A stretch of DNA of 64,000 nt from Sphingomonas yabuuchiae. GTDB taxonomy: Bacteria > Pseudomonadota > Alphaproteobacteria > Sphingomonadales > Sphingomonadaceae. Below the pieces are notes generated by a model. The model worked only from the letters and a program-made list of their open reading frames with translations, was not told the DNA's origin and searched no databases. The DNA is taken from assembly GCF_014199595.1 (NCBI RefSeq), contig NZ_JACHNX010000002.1, positions 186,001 through 250,000 on the forward strand. The letters are read 5' to 3'. The position numbers were made by a program, and so were the translations under genes. Below are positions 1-10,791 of the stretch, in pieces (the first letter of the stretch is position 1; every line of letters begins with the position of its first letter).

Positions 1-95
1 TCAAGATTCCGATGCTGGGCAAGGCCGACAGCCTGAACGCGGCCGTGGCGACGGCAGTCATGGCCTATGAGGTGCTGGCCCAACAGCGCGGCTGA
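1..95 (+). CDS. TrmH/SpoU-family RNA 2'-O-methyltransferase, C-terminal fragment
   Basis: The window opens inside this gene. The last 30 codons read K-I-P-M-L-G ... S-L-N-A-A-V-A ... Y-E-V-L-A-Q-Q-R-G and then TGA at 93-95. The IPM...SLN.AVA pattern followed by a YE..RQR-type tail is the last (SAM-binding, trefoil-knot) motif of SPOUT methyltransferases of the TrmH/RlmB group, which methylate a ribose 2'-OH in rRNA or tRNA. The substrate cannot be decided from the fragment; RlmB (23S G2251) is one option. The next gene is convergent and ends 9 bases away. Confidence 0.7.
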   Translation, partial: KIPMLGKADSLNAAVATAVMAYEVLAQQRG

Positions 96-104
96 TCGGC
101 CGGT

Positions 105-560
105 TCAGGCCTCCGGCTCGATCGGCTCGACCAGCAGCGTGCCGCCATCGACATGGGCGATCCTTAAACGCGTCCCGCTGACCGTATCGGGCCCGCGCAC
201 CGGCCATTCGCCGTCACCCAGCCGGGCGCGGCCCTCGCCACCAATAATCGGGGTGGTGACGGTGACGATCTGCCCGCGCAGCCGCCGGGCGGGTTCGTTG
301 AGGACGGGGGCATCGCTTTCCACCGGAAAGTCGCGATACCAGCGCCGCCCGATGACAACGCACACCACGCTCCAGACCGCAAAATCGGCCAGTTGCAGAC
401 CGACCGGTAAGTCCGGCAGCGCCCAGGTCGTCAGCGCGGTTACGCCCGCGGCCACGGCAAGAAAGACCAGGAATACACCCGGCACCAGCAATTCGGCGAT
501 CCCGAGCGCCAAGGCCCCCGCCAGCCAGAGTGCGGCGGGGTCGAGGTCTCCGATCGTCAT
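105..560 (-). CDS. NfeD-like membrane protein
   Basis: 151 residues. The N-terminal half has closely spaced hydrophobic segments (about residues 10-45 and 55-72). The C-terminal half (about 90-150) is a small beta-rich domain of the OB-fold type (G-x-G-x-A-R-L...G-W-P-V...G-x-x-L-x-V). This is the short NfeD architecture (E. coli YbbJ type). Its ATG overlaps the stop of the upstream SPFH gene in an ATGA, so the two are translationally coupled. NfeD proteins of this kind partner with SPFH/stomatin proteins in the membrane; the exact role is not settled. The pairing strengthens the assignment. Confidence 0.85.
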   Translation of the reverse strand: MTIGDLDPAALWLAGALALGIAELLVPGVFLVFLAVAAGVTALTTWALPDLPVGLQLADFAVWSVVCVVIGRRWYRDFPVESDAPVLNEPARRLRGQIVTVTTPIIGGEGRARLGDGEWPVRGPDTVSGTRLRIAHVDGGTLLVEPIEPEA

Positions 561-1531
561 GACGGTGACTGGTCGAACGGCCCCGGCTTGGTGGTGACGC
601 GTGGGGTAGCGGCGTCGGACTTGCCGCTGCCCAGCGCTTCTTTGGCTAGCTCGCCGATGCCGCCCAGCGTCCCGATCAGCTGGGTCGCCTCGACGGGGAA
701 CAGGATCGTCTTGGCATTGGGGCTGGTCGCGAACTTGCCGACCGCTTCAACATATTTTTGCGCGATGAAATAGTTGATGGCTTGGGTGCCGCCCGACTCG
801 ATCGCCTCGGACACGACGCGCGTCGCCTTGGCCTCCGCCTCGGCGGCACGCTCGCGGGCTTCGGAGTCGCGGTACGCCGACTCGCGACGTCCTTCGGCTT
901 CCAGGATACGCGCCTGCTTCTGGCCCTCAGCGCGAAGGATCTCCGAGGCGCGCGAGCCTTCCGCCTCCAGAATATTGGCGCGCTTCTCGCGCTCTGCCTT
1001 CATCTGGCGCGCCATGGCGTTGACGATGTCGACCGGTGGGCGGATGTCCTTGATCTCCACGCGGGTGATCTTCACCCCCCAAGGCGTCGTCGCGTGATCG
1101 ACGACGTTGAGCAGACGGGCGTTGATCTCGTCACGCTTCGACAGCGTCTCGTCCAGATCCATCGAACCCATGACGGTGCGTAAATTGGTCGTGACCAGGT
1201 TCAGCAGCGCGACATAGAGGTCCGACACCTCATAGGCCGCCTTGGGCGCGTCCAGCACCTGAAAGAAGACGACTCCGTCGGTCGAGATCATCGCATTGTC
1301 TTTCGTGATGATCTCCTGCCCCGGAATGTCGATCACCTGCTCCATCATGTTCACCTTGCGGCCGACACGATAGAAAAAGGCGGGGTAGAAGTTGAAGCCG
1401 GGGATCGCCGTGCCCGTGTAGCGGCCGAAATGCTCGATCGTGTATTGATAGCCCTGGCGGACGATCTTGATCGACATCATCAGATACATCAGCACCAGCA
1501 GGACGGCGAGCGCGGCGATAATCAGGCCCAT
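557..1531 (-). CDS. qmcA: SPFH/band-7 (stomatin-like, QmcA-type) membrane protein
   Basis: 324 residues from the ATG at 1531; an upstream in-frame ATG at 1585 would add 18 polar residues before the membrane anchor and is less likely. Residues 2-20 form one N-terminal transmembrane anchor (MGLIIAALAVLLVLMYLMM). The SPFH domain follows (Y-x-x-x-V-R-Q-G...E-R-x-G-R-Y), then a helical Ala/Glu/Arg-rich stretch (about 190-250: AEREKRANILEAEG, SEARERAAEAEAKATR) typical of stomatin and paraslipin coiled coils. SPFH proteins oligomerise in membrane microdomains and influence protease and chaperone access. It is paired with nfeD downstream, as in E. coli qmcA-ybbJ. The gene is divergent from guaB. Confidence 0.88.
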   Translation of the reverse strand: MGLIIAALAVLLVLMYLMMSIKIVRQGYQYTIEHFGRYTGTAIPGFNFYPAFFYRVGRKVNMMEQVIDIPGQEIITKDNAMISTDGVVFFQVLDAPKAAYEVSDLYVALLNLVTTNLRTVMGSMDLDETLSKRDEINARLLNVVDHATTPWGVKITRVEIKDIRPPVDIVNAMARQMKAEREKRANILEAEGSRASEILRAEGQKQARILEAEGRRESAYRDSEARERAAEAEAKATRVVSEAIESGGTQAINYFIAQKYVEAVGKFATSPNAKTILFPVEATQLIGTLGGIGELAKEALGSGKSDAATPRVTTKPGPFDQSPS

Positions 1532-1549
1532 GGACGGCTTCCCCCATAA

Positions 1550-3115
<1,566 letters not shown>

Positions 3116-3133
3116 GCTGACGGAGCGCTTCGC

Positions 3134-4321
3134 ATGACCCCCGGCGCCCGCACCCAGGCGGCGATCGACTTGCTGGATGAGATCGTCGCCGCGGCCGCCA
3201 GCGGCGGCGCGGCGGCCGACACGCTGATCGCGCGCTATTTTGCCACGCGCCGCTATGCCGGATCGAAGGATCGGCGTGCGGTGCGTGAGCTGGTCTATGC
3301 CGCGATCAGGCAGGCCGGGCCGGTGCCGCCGTCCGGGCGTGCGGCCGTGCTGGCGGTGGCGGATCAGGATCCGGCGATTGCCGCAACGTTCGACGGGACG
3401 GGGCATGGGCCTGCGCCGATCACTCCTGACGAACCGCGTGCCGAGGGCGGCGTTGCTCCCGCCTGGTTGGTCGAGGCTCTGACCGCCTCCGGGCTGGATG
3501 CCGCGCAGCAGGCCGCCCTGGTCGATCGGGCCCCGCTCGACCTGCGGGTCAACGGCCTGGCAACGACCCGTGACGCGGTTTTGGAGCAATGGCCCGACGC
3601 CACTGTGACGCCGCATGCGCCGATGGGCATCCGCCTGCCCAACGGAACGCCGGTCGAGCAGTCCGACCTGTACCGCGCCGGGCTGGTCGAGGTGCAGGAC
3701 GAAGGCAGCCAGCTGGTCGGCGAAGCGCTGGCGGCGAAGCCGGGTGAATGGCTGGTCGATCTTTGCGCCGGGGCGGGGGGCAAGACCCTTCAACTGGCGG
3801 CGGCGATGAACAATCAGGGTGCGCTGCTCGCCTGCGATATCGACCGTGCAAGGCTGCAAAGACTGGCGCCGAGAGCCGAGCGGGCCGGGGCGACGATCAT
3901 CGAGAGCCGCCTGCTCAACCCCGGTCGCGAAGCCGAGATGCTTTCGGACTGGGCGGCCAAGGCGGATGGCGTCCTAATCGACGCCCCCTGTTCCGGAACC
4001 GCGACCTGGCGGCGCAATCCCGAGGCGCGCTGGCGTCTGACCCCGGAGCGGCTGGCCCGGCTCGGCGCGATGCAGACGCAGGTGCTGGACATCGGTGCCG
4101 GTCTGGTCAAGCCGGGCGGACGGCTGGTCTATATCGTCTGTTCGCTGCTCGATGCAGAAGGGAGCGAGCAGGTGGCGGCCTTCCTGTCACGCCATCCCGG
4201 CTGGTCAACCGCGCCGATCGAACCGGGGATCGGGACACTGCATGGCCTGGGCCAGCGACTCGATCCGGCCACCCATGGCACGGACGGCTTTTTTGTCGCC
4301 TGCCTCCGGGCGCCATGCTAG
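3134..4321 (+). CDS. rsmB: RsmB-like 16S rRNA (cytosine-C5) methyltransferase
   Basis: 395 residues. This is a SAM-dependent m5C methyltransferase of the NOL1/NOP2/Sun family. The N-terminal about 60 residues look like a reduced NusB-like helical domain (YFATRRYAGSKDRRAVRELVY). The catalytic domain shows the SAM loop DLCAGAGGKTLQLA, the motif IV Cys (about C286 in DAPCSGTATWRRNPE) and the motif VI Cys (about C336 in IVCSLL) that forms the covalent bond with cytosine. A GGAG lies 8 bases before the ATG. It is close behind guaB and could share its transcript. RsmB is the best guess among family members; the exact target cytosine (C967 in E. coli) is inferred. Confidence 0.85.
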   Translation: MTPGARTQAAIDLLDEIVAAAASGGAAADTLIARYFATRRYAGSKDRRAVRELVYAAIRQAGPVPPSGRAAVLAVADQDPAIAATFDGTGHGPAPITPDEPRAEGGVAPAWLVEALTASGLDAAQQAALVDRAPLDLRVNGLATTRDAVLEQWPDATVTPHAPMGIRLPNGTPVEQSDLYRAGLVEVQDEGSQLVGEALAAKPGEWLVDLCAGAGGKTLQLAAAMNNQGALLACDIDRARLQRLAPRAERAGATIIESRLLNPGREAEMLSDWAAKADGVLIDAPCSGTATWRRNPEARWRLTPERLARLGAMQTQVLDIGAGLVKPGGRLVYIVCSLLDAEGSEQVAAFLSRHPGWSTAPIEPGIGTLHGLGQRLDPATHGTDGFFVACLRAPC

Positions 4322-4353
4322 CATTCGGCTTAGTGCCACGTCCGGAGTTCCTC

Positions 4354-4857
4354 ATGCGTTTGTCGTCCCTGGCTGCTGCCGCCGCATTGGCGGTGGTTTC
4401 GCTTTCCACTTCGCTCAGCGGTCAGCGCCCGGACAGCCAGATCGATGCTCGCTCGATGCAGTTGCTCGAACAGGCGCGCGGGCTGAAGGCGGCGGGCAAT
4501 CTGGACGGCGCGACCGACATGCTGGAGACGGCCGTGACGGTCGATCCGCGCAATCGGGCGGCGTTCATCTTGCTCGCCGAAGTCGCGGATGCGCGCGGCC
4601 TGCCGGGTAAGGCGATCCGCCTGTATCGGGAAGCCTTGCTGCTCGATCCCAACGACACGCGGGCGCTGCGGGGGCAGGGCGAGGCGTTGGTCCAGCGCGG
4701 CGCGGTGGCGCGCGCCAAGGACAATCTCGCCAAGATAAAGACGCTCTGCAAAACCGACTGTGCCGACGCGACCGCGCTCTCCGCGCAAATCGCCAAGGGG
4801 CCACCCGCGCCGGTGACGACGGCGCAGGTCGACAGCAAGACGCCACCGACACCGTAA
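4354..4857 (+). CDS. Exported tetratricopeptide-repeat protein
   Basis: 167 residues from ATG 4354, chosen because a GGAG lies 6 bases upstream and the protein then begins with a signal peptide (MRLSSLAAAAALAVVSLSTS). An in-frame ATG at 4315 overlaps the end of rsmB and would spoil the signal. After the signal come about three TPR-like helical hairpins (LEQARGLKAAGNLDGATDML; AFILLAEVADARGLPGKAI; A-L-R-G-Q-G-E-A-L-V-Q-R-G). The tail (about 130-167) contains two Cys in KTLCKTDCADA that could form a disulfide, then a Pro/Thr-rich end. Likely periplasmic; partner unknown. Confidence 0.8.
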   Translation: MRLSSLAAAAALAVVSLSTSLSGQRPDSQIDARSMQLLEQARGLKAAGNLDGATDMLETAVTVDPRNRAAFILLAEVADARGLPGKAIRLYREALLLDPNDTRALRGQGEALVQRGAVARAKDNLAKIKTLCKTDCADATALSAQIAKGPPAPVTTAQVDSKTPPTP

Positions 4858-4890
4858 GGCTGTTACCCCTCACCAGTGGGGGGCTTAATC

Positions 4891-5040
4891 GGGATGACAT
4901 AGGGTTGACCCAAGTCGAGCCCCTCCCCTTCAGGGGAGGGGTTCGGGTGGGGCATCACCACAGGCACGGCGTTTGCGGAAGCGCCCCACCCCCGGCCCCT
5001 CCCCTGAAGGGGAGGGGTGGATCAACCTGACGTCATCCTG
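4891..5040. repeat. Large imperfect palindromic intergenic repeat (REP-like, type 1)
   Basis: The region folds back on itself almost completely. GGATGACATAGGGTTGACC on the left matches the reverse complement of GGATCAACCTGACGTCATCC on the right, and each arm carries its own small palindrome, CCCCTCCCCTTCAGGGGAGGGG on one side and its counterpart on the other. The loop is about 30 bases around 4955-4980. It lies between two converging genes (TPR protein and rsmA) and could end transcription in both directions, although it lacks a T tract. The architecture resembles REP/BIME-type elements. Confidence 0.75.
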
Positions 5041-5065
5041 CTCTCGCCCACGTCCTTGGTGGCAA

Positions 5066-5103
5066 GCGCCCTCCGTAAGTCCTTCGGTCTGCCACTTCCC
5101 CGA
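5066..5103. repeat. Solitary right arm of the type 2 REP-like element (degenerate)
   Basis: The sequence CCCTCCGTAAGTCCTTCGGTCTGCCACTTCCCC, written here in two parts (CCCTCCGTAAGTCC, then TTCGGTCTGCCACTTCCCC), matches the right arm of the element at 12722-12845 (CCCTCCGTCAGACC, then TGCGGTCTGCCACCTCCCC) with only a few changes. No matching left arm is seen beside it, so it looks like the remnant of an older element next to the type 1 palindrome. Confidence 0.6.
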
Positions 5104-5117
5104 AACGGAAAGATAGT

Positions 5118-5942
5118 TCACCCCAAAGCGCGGGCGAGAGCGACGAACTCGTCCACCGACAGCGTTTCGGCCCGACGGGCCGGGTCGAGGCCGATGGACT
5201 CCATCGCCTCCACGGCCCCGGCAACCGGCTTCAAACTCTGGCGCAGCATCTTGCGGCGCTGGCCGAAGGCGGCCGCCGTCAGGCGTTCCAGCGTGCGGAA
5301 GCTCACCCCCTCGGGCGCAGGCTTGGGCGTGATGTGCACGACCGCCGACATGACCTTGGGCGGTGGCGTGAAGGCCGAACGGTGGACCGGCATCGCGATC
5401 CGCGATTCGCTCCGCCATTGGGTCAGCACGGCCAGACGGCCATAGGAAGACTGGTCGGGCGCCGCGACGATCCGCTCTGCCACTTCCTTCTGGAACATCA
5501 GCGTGCAGGACTGCCACCAGGGGAGCCATGCGCCCGACAGCCAGCCGACCAGCAGCGGCGTCCCGACATTATAGGGCAGGTTGGAGACGATATGCGGCTT
5601 GCTCTCGAACAACTCGGGCGCGTTGATGCGCAGCGCATCGCCCTCGATCACCTTGAGCCTATCGGGAAAGACTTCGGCCAGTTCGGCCAGCGCGGGGATG
5701 CAGCGACGGTCGCGTTCGATCGCCGTGACCTTGGCCCCCGCCATCAACAGCGCGCGGGTCAGGCCGCCGGGGCCGGGGCCGATCTCCAGCACCGGCTTGT
5801 CGGTCAGGTCGCCAGGAATGGCGGCGATCCGGGCCAGCAACTGGCCGTCGAACAGGAAATTCTGACCCAGCGACTTGGCGGCAGACAGGCCGTGGCGCGC
5901 GATGACGTCGCGCAAGGGAGGAAGCGACGTGATGGGATCCAT
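5118..5942 (-). CDS. rsmA: 16S rRNA (adenine1518-N6/adenine1519-N6)-dimethyltransferase
   Basis: 274 residues from ATG 5942 (M-D-P-I-T-S-L-P-P); an in-frame upstream start at 5981 lies within pdxA and adds a Pro-rich stretch. KsgA/RsmA dimethylates two adenines near the 3' end of 16S rRNA late in 30S assembly. The sequence shows the signature [12 protein letters not shown], the SAM motif [14 protein letters not shown], the acidic AIERD and the catalytic [11 protein letters not shown]. It is the last gene of lptD-surA-pdxA-rsmA; its ATG follows the pdxA stop by one base, so it is probably translated by coupling. Downstream it meets the REP-like region. Confidence 0.96.
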   Translation of the reverse strand: MDPITSLPPLRDVIARHGLSAAKSLGQNFLFDGQLLARIAAIPGDLTDKPVLEIGPGPGGLTRALLMAGAKVTAIERDRRCIPALAELAEVFPDRLKVIEGDALRINAPELFESKPHIVSNLPYNVGTPLLVGWLSGAWLPWWQSCTLMFQKEVAERIVAAPDQSSYGRLAVLTQWRSESRIAMPVHRSAFTPPPKVMSAVVHITPKPAPEGVSFRTLERLTAAAFGQRRKMLRQSLKPVAGAVEAMESIGLDPARRAETLSVDEFVALARALG

Positions 5943-5943
5943 G

Positions 5944-6939
5944 TCAGGCGGCCGCTTCGGCTCGACGCTGGGCGGCGTCACCGGCCATCGCGATGGCGGC
6001 GATCATCGCACCGGGATGCGCGGCATCCTGCCCCGCCAAGCCAAAGGCCGTGCCGTGATCGGGCGAGGTCCGCACGATCGGCAGACCCAGGGTGATGTTG
6101 ACGCCTTCGTCGAAATGCAGCGTCTTGATCGGCACGAGCGCCTGGTCGTGATAGCAGCAGAGCGCGGCGTCGTAACGGGCGCGGGCACGCGGATGGAACA
6201 GCGTGTCGGCCGCGAACGGGCCGGTCGCGTCGATGCCCTCCGCACGGAGTTGTACGATGGCGGGTTCGATGAAGTCGATTTCCTCGCGCCCGATTGCGCC
6301 GCTCTCGCCCGCATGGGGGTTCAGCCCGGCAAAGACGAGCCGGGGTTCGCGAATGCCGAAATTCTTGCACAGCCCGCGCGCGGTCGCCCGGCCCTTGGCG
6401 ACGATCAGTTCGACCGACAACAGGCTCGATACCGCCGCCAGCGGGACATGGGTGGTGATCGGCACGACCCGCAAGGACGGGCCCGCCAGCATCATCACCG
6501 CATTCTCGCCCGCCACGCCGCAGCGTTCGGCGACGAACTCGGTCTGGCCGGGATGGGTGAAGCCGATATCGTAGAGTTGCGACTTGCTGACCGGCCCGGT
6601 CACGAGCGCACTGGCTGCGTCCGAGCGCACCAGCCCGACCGCCAGCTCCAGCGCATGAAGCGCGCACCGTGCGCCCTCGACATCGGGCTGGCCGGGGCGG
6701 ATTTCGCCCGCATCGTCGACCGACAGGATCGGCAGTGCCTCGTCGAACGCGGCCACCGCGGCCGCCATGTCCGAGACACGGACGGTCGGGCCGTTCCAGA
6801 CGCGCGCGATCGCGCGCGAGTCGCCGACCGCCAGGAAGGGCGGCAGCCCTGCCTCCCGGCGCGCGGCCCAAGCCTTGGCGATGATCTCCGGCCCGATCCC
6901 GGCCGGGTCGCCCATCGAGATCGCGAGCGGCCGGATCAT
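5944..6939 (-). CDS. pdxA: 4-hydroxythreonine-4-phosphate dehydrogenase
   Basis: 331 residues, normal length. PdxA oxidises 4-phosphohydroxy-L-threonine in the DXP-dependent route to pyridoxal phosphate; it acts with PdxJ in the cytosol. Motifs seen: [11 protein letters not shown] at the N terminus, [18 protein letters not shown] with a metal-binding His, [11 protein letters not shown] with the second metal His, and [10 protein letters not shown] with the third. The ATG lies one base after the surA stop. The lptD-surA-pdxA-rsmA order is a classical proteobacterial operon and supports all four names. Confidence 0.97.
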   Translation of the reverse strand: MIRPLAISMGDPAGIGPEIIAKAWAARREAGLPPFLAVGDSRAIARVWNGPTVRVSDMAAAVAAFDEALPILSVDDAGEIRPGQPDVEGARCALHALELAVGLVRSDAASALVTGPVSKSQLYDIGFTHPGQTEFVAERCGVAGENAVMMLAGPSLRVVPITTHVPLAAVSSLLSVELIVAKGRATARGLCKNFGIREPRLVFAGLNPHAGESGAIGREEIDFIEPAIVQLRAEGIDATGPFAADTLFHPRARARYDAALCCYHDQALVPIKTLHFDEGVNITLGLPIVRTSPDHGTAFGLAGQDAAHPGAMIAAIAMAGDAAQRRAEAAA

Positions 6940-6940
6940 C

Positions 6941-8368
6941 TTAACGATATTCGATCACCGCGTCGCGACGAAGGTCGCGCATCTTCTGGTTCGCGCGCAG
7001 GTTCACCCGCTGCTGCTCGACTTGGTTCTGGATCTGGTCGTTGGTCGGCAGGTTGCCCGACCGCGGTTCCTCGCGGCCGCACAGGACCAGCGAGCGGACG
7101 CCCTGTTCCGGCGAGCCGAATGGCGGCGTCGCTTCACCGACCTGCAGCTTCAGCAGGATCTCCTGAAGTGGGGCGGGCAGCTGGCGGATCGTCACCTGAT
7201 CATTGTCGACCACCTCGGCCTTCAGCGCGGTCGCGACACGCTGTACGTCGCCGCAGCCGCGGATCGCCTGGGTCGCCTTGGCGAACTCGGCCGCGCGGGC
7301 GCTGGCCTGCGCCTGGGTGGTGCCCGCCGGGAACTTGACCGTCAGCTGCTTGAGCGACAGGCGCGAATCGCGGGGATCGGCGGTCAGGACCTGACGCTTG
7401 TCGGTCAGATACAGGATCGAGAAGCCGCCCGGAATCTGGATCGGGCCAGCGACCTGGCCGACCTGCATCTGGCCCACGGCGGCCTGAAGTTCAGGCGGCA
7501 GCTGCGCCGCGCGGACCCAGCCCAAGTCGCCGTTCACCGCGCGGGTCGAGGCCTCGGAGAAGCTGCGTGCGAAATATTCGAAGGGCTGCTGGCCCTTCTG
7601 GATTTCGCCGATGATCTGGCGGGCATTGTTGAAAACCTGCTGCCCGGTCGCCTCGTTGGCGGAGAGGAAGATCTCCTTGAGGTTATATTCCTCGGTGCCC
7701 TTGGCGGCTTCCAGGCGATTGCGGATCGCGGTCACTTCCTCGTCGCCGACATTGACGAACGGCTCGACCCGCTTGCGCAGATAGCGGCTCCAGGCCAACT
7801 CGCCCTCGATCTGGCGGCGCATCGACTTTTCCGACGAGCCGACCTGACGCAGGAACGTGTTCATCGCAGCGGGCGTCTTGCCGAACTGCTGCGAGAAGCG
7901 GGCATAGGCCTGGTTGATCTCGTCCGGCGTGACGGTGATCTCGGCGGTCTTGGCCTCCTGGATCTGCAACGTCTCGTCGATCAGCTGACGCAGGATCTGC
8001 ATGCGTAGACGGTCGCGATCCTCGGCCGACAGGTTGTTCACATTGTTCAGCGCCATGGCCAGCGCCATGCGCTGGTCGATATCGGTCTGGGTCAGCACCG
8101 TGTCGTTGACGATCGCGGTCGGCTTGCGGACATTGGGGTCCAGCTTGCCGAACAGCTGCATGTTCGAGGGGATGTTCAGCCCGCCGGTGTCCGGTACGGC
8201 CTGATCCGGAACGGTCTGCGCCAGCGCGCCGGTCGCCAGTGCGACCAGCATCAGCGTTGCGCCCGCGCGGATGCCGCGGCCCTTGGTACGAATGTCGTGC
8301 TTCACCGTGTCTGTGATCCCCATCGCGCCCGACGAAGGCGCGTAACCGTCGCGATATGCTTCGCCCAT
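6941..8368 (-). CDS. surA: SurA-type periplasmic chaperone / peptidyl-prolyl isomerase
   Basis: 475 residues if it starts at ATG 8368; a second in-frame ATG at 8323 (MGITDTVKHD) would give a more compact signal peptide ending near ATGALAQ. No Shine-Dalgarno clearly favours either. After the signal, a SurA_N chaperone domain begins with AIVNDTVLTQTDIDQRM, and a parvulin domain follows (about 225-325: Y-N-L-K-E-I-F-L-S ... F-A-R-S-F-S-E-A ... G-G-F-S-I-L-Y). One parvulin domain is obvious where E. coli SurA has two. It carries outer-membrane protein precursors such as LptD across the periplasm, matching its place directly behind lptD (13-base gap). Confidence 0.93.
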   Translation of the reverse strand: MGEAYRDGYAPSSGAMGITDTVKHDIRTKGRGIRAGATLMLVALATGALAQTVPDQAVPDTGGLNIPSNMQLFGKLDPNVRKPTAIVNDTVLTQTDIDQRMALAMALNNVNNLSAEDRDRLRMQILRQLIDETLQIQEAKTAEITVTPDEINQAYARFSQQFGKTPAAMNTFLRQVGSSEKSMRRQIEGELAWSRYLRKRVEPFVNVGDEEVTAIRNRLEAAKGTEEYNLKEIFLSANEATGQQVFNNARQIIGEIQKGQQPFEYFARSFSEASTRAVNGDLGWVRAAQLPPELQAAVGQMQVGQVAGPIQIPGGFSILYLTDKRQVLTADPRDSRLSLKQLTVKFPAGTTQAQASARAAEFAKATQAIRGCGDVQRVATALKAEVVDNDQVTIRQLPAPLQEILLKLQVGEATPPFGSPEQGVRSLVLCGREEPRSGNLPTNDQIQNQVEQQRVNLRANQKMRDLRRDAVIEYR

Positions 8369-8381
8369 GCTGAATACCGGC

Positions 8382-10610
8382 TTAGCGACCGAGATTGGTG
8401 AAGGCCAGAGTCAACAGAAAGCTGTTGCCCGCCCGCGCGTCGCCCGTCTGCACATAGTCGCGCCGCCAAGTGAAGCCGAGCCGCAGGCAGTCATCCTCAT
8501 ATTGCACGCCGACCCGGTGCCGAATCGGATCGAAGCCGTTCGACAGCGACAAGGCATCTTCCGACCGGTCGGTCAGGTCGATGACGGTCGATCCGAACGC
8601 CGACCAGAAGCGGGCGAACTGAACCCGGCCGGCAAGGCGCACTTCCTCGCGGTCCTGCAGATCCTCGATCGAGGTGAAGATGTTCCGCTTCAGGCGGAGA
8701 TAGCCGATCTGACCATAGGTGGTGCGCGATCCGACCGTCGCGTCGATCTCGTTCCGGCGCACCGCGAAGCTGTCCTTGTCGAGCCGGAAGCGATGGGTCA
8801 GCGAGACGAAATCGCGGAACCGCATCTCCGTCCGCCCGACGATATCCGACCAGCGATCCGACAGGCCGGTGCCCGGATAGAGAATGGTCGGCCGGTCGTT
8901 CAGGCGGAAGCTCTGCCCGACGATCGTATCGAAGGTGAAGCCCGGCAGGGTCAGTGCCCATTGCGCGCCATAGGTGATGCGCGTCGAATCCTCGAATCGA
9001 TCGTAACCGGGGAAGCGGTTCAGCGCGAAGAGGTTGGAATCCTCCAGATCGACCGAGCGTGCGTCCTCGTTGGGAATTTCGATATTCTTGATCTTCGGGC
9101 TGGCGACGATCTGCACACGCGGGGTGAAGCGCTGGCTACCGCCCCAGAGTTCGCCGACGAACGGCCATTTGACGTCCACCGCCAGCGCACCGATGCCGCG
9201 CCCCTGGAACCCGGCCAGCCCCTGATAGACCAACGGCGTCGAGGCGATGTTGTTGGCATTATAGGCGTCGGCCCGGCCATAGGCGGTGAAGGTCACCTCC
9301 TGACCCCAGTTGGTCAGGCGGCGCAGGTCCCAACGCATGCTGGCAAAGGCGCGCTGCGTATCCTGTCCCGCCGTCCGGCTGATGGCCAGCGTGTTGAGCT
9401 GCACCTCGAACTTGCCGCCGAGCAGCCCGTCGTCGAACCGGCGACGATAGTCGAGTTCGGGCAGCGCGATCGGCTGCTGCCCCTGCGGATCGTTGACGCG
9501 CAGTGTTTCGACATACCAGCCGGTCAGCGAGAAATAGCTGGTGGCGTCGATATGCTCCAGGCTGGCGGTGGTGCGCAGCCGGTCGTCGCGTGAAATGTCA
9601 TAACGACGCAGGAAGGTGCGGTCGGTGGTGATCCGCATCGATCCCGACAGGCTCCATTCCGGCGAGAACTGATAGCGGCCGACCGCATCCAGATAGCCGC
9701 GAAAGGCCTGGCTGGTATCGGTCGGATTCAGCGTGTTCAGGTCGTCGCTGCGACGGCTGGCCGTGCCATAGCCGGTGATGCGGAACGCGCCCTTGGTGGT
9801 CAGCGCTTCATACTGCGCCTCCAGCATCGGCAGCACCGCCGTGAATACGTGCGGCGTGACGGTCAGGCCCTTATTGGGGGCCAGACGCCAGTAATAAGGA
9901 ACCGCGACCTCGACCCCGTTCACCCGGTCCAGCCGGATGTCAGGCGTCAGGAATCCGCTGTCGCCGCCAGGGCCGACGGGCGCGGACAGGCGCGGCAGCG
10001 GAATGGTCGGCAGGCCGAACAGGTTGAGCTTGGCGCCGTTGAAATAGACGCGCTCGCGATCGGGGCGATAGGTGACGCGGACCGCCGTGATTTTCCAGGA
10101 CGGCTCCTTGGGGCAGCCCTCCGACGTCTCGACCGCGCAAGGGGTATAGGCGGCGCGCTCCAGATTGACCGTACCGTCCTGCTGGCGGGTGCCGCGAACG
10201 GCGGCCAGGCGACCACCCTGTTCCAGCACGACCAGCATATTATCGACCACGCCGTCCTTCAGAGAATCGGTCAGCTCGATCTGATCGCCATAGGCGATGT
10301 CGCCCTGTGGGTTGGTGACGGCGATGTTGCCGGTCGCCAGCACCTTTCCGGTCTTGCGGTTCCATGTGACCTTGTCGGCGCGCAACCGCTCGCCCTCGCG
10401 CAGCATCCGGACTTCGCCGGTCGCCGTCACGATATCGGCGTTGATGTCATATTCCAGCTGGTCGGCGCTGAAGCGGACCTGATCGGGATTGGCCGGAGCC
10501 GGGCCTTCGCTGGGCGGCGGCGAGACGGGGCGATCCTGAAGGTCCTGCGCGACCGCAGGCATGGCCATGAACAGGGCGAAGGGCAGGGCGCTGCCGGTCA
10601 GAAGCGTCAT
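8382..10610 (-). CDS. lptD: LPS-assembly protein LptD (outer-membrane beta-barrel)
   Basis: 742 residues from ATG 10610 (MTLLTGSALPFALFMAMPAVAQ, a clear signal peptide). A GTG at 10619 would add two Arg and improve the signal's charge; starts further up (to 10736) are unlikely. The N-terminal OstA/LptA-like domain (about 45-150) shows F-S-A-D-Q-L-E-Y-D, A-T-G-E-V-R-M and repeated beta-jellyroll strands. The rest is a long beta-barrel rich in aromatic alternation, ending in F-T-N-L-G-R. With LptE it inserts lipopolysaccharide into the outer leaflet. Many sphingomonads carry glycosphingolipids instead of, or besides, LPS, so the substrate here may be wider. First gene of the four-gene operon; divergent from pepA. 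Confidence 0.94.
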   Translation of the reverse strand: MTLLTGSALPFALFMAMPAVAQDLQDRPVSPPPSEGPAPANPDQVRFSADQLEYDINADIVTATGEVRMLREGERLRADKVTWNRKTGKVLATGNIAVTNPQGDIAYGDQIELTDSLKDGVVDNMLVVLEQGGRLAAVRGTRQQDGTVNLERAAYTPCAVETSEGCPKEPSWKITAVRVTYRPDRERVYFNGAKLNLFGLPTIPLPRLSAPVGPGGDSGFLTPDIRLDRVNGVEVAVPYYWRLAPNKGLTVTPHVFTAVLPMLEAQYEALTTKGAFRITGYGTASRRSDDLNTLNPTDTSQAFRGYLDAVGRYQFSPEWSLSGSMRITTDRTFLRRYDISRDDRLRTTASLEHIDATSYFSLTGWYVETLRVNDPQGQQPIALPELDYRRRFDDGLLGGKFEVQLNTLAISRTAGQDTQRAFASMRWDLRRLTNWGQEVTFTAYGRADAYNANNIASTPLVYQGLAGFQGRGIGALAVDVKWPFVGELWGGSQRFTPRVQIVASPKIKNIEIPNEDARSVDLEDSNLFALNRFPGYDRFEDSTRITYGAQWALTLPGFTFDTIVGQSFRLNDRPTILYPGTGLSDRWSDIVGRTEMRFRDFVSLTHRFRLDKDSFAVRRNEIDATVGSRTTYGQIGYLRLKRNIFTSIEDLQDREEVRLAGRVQFARFWSAFGSTVIDLTDRSEDALSLSNGFDPIRHRVGVQYEDDCLRLGFTWRRDYVQTGDARAGNSFLLTLAFTNLGR

Positions 10611-10791
10611 TCTGCGCACGATGATAGCTGTTCCGTCCTTGCCGACACGATGATGAAGCCTCCCCCGGCAGGGCGACGCCTTGAAAGGCCTGCCTATCGC
10701 ATCACCGACGGCTTGCTGCAATCGCGCGCTTGCCACGACGGTCCAAGAGCCTAGATGATAGCAACTGTTACCAGTTCAGCAGAGGGTTTCC

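Noticed and set aside
105..597. Long plus-strand open frames antisense to nfeD and many similar frames elsewhere
   Set aside because: High GC produces long open shadows; the proteins are Arg/Ser/Pro-rich and lie opposite clearly identified genes.
10611..10791. TTGCCA at 10730 with TAGATG as a pepA promoter
   Set aside because: The -10 is poor and other spacings are equally possible; the gap surely holds promoters but I cannot place them.
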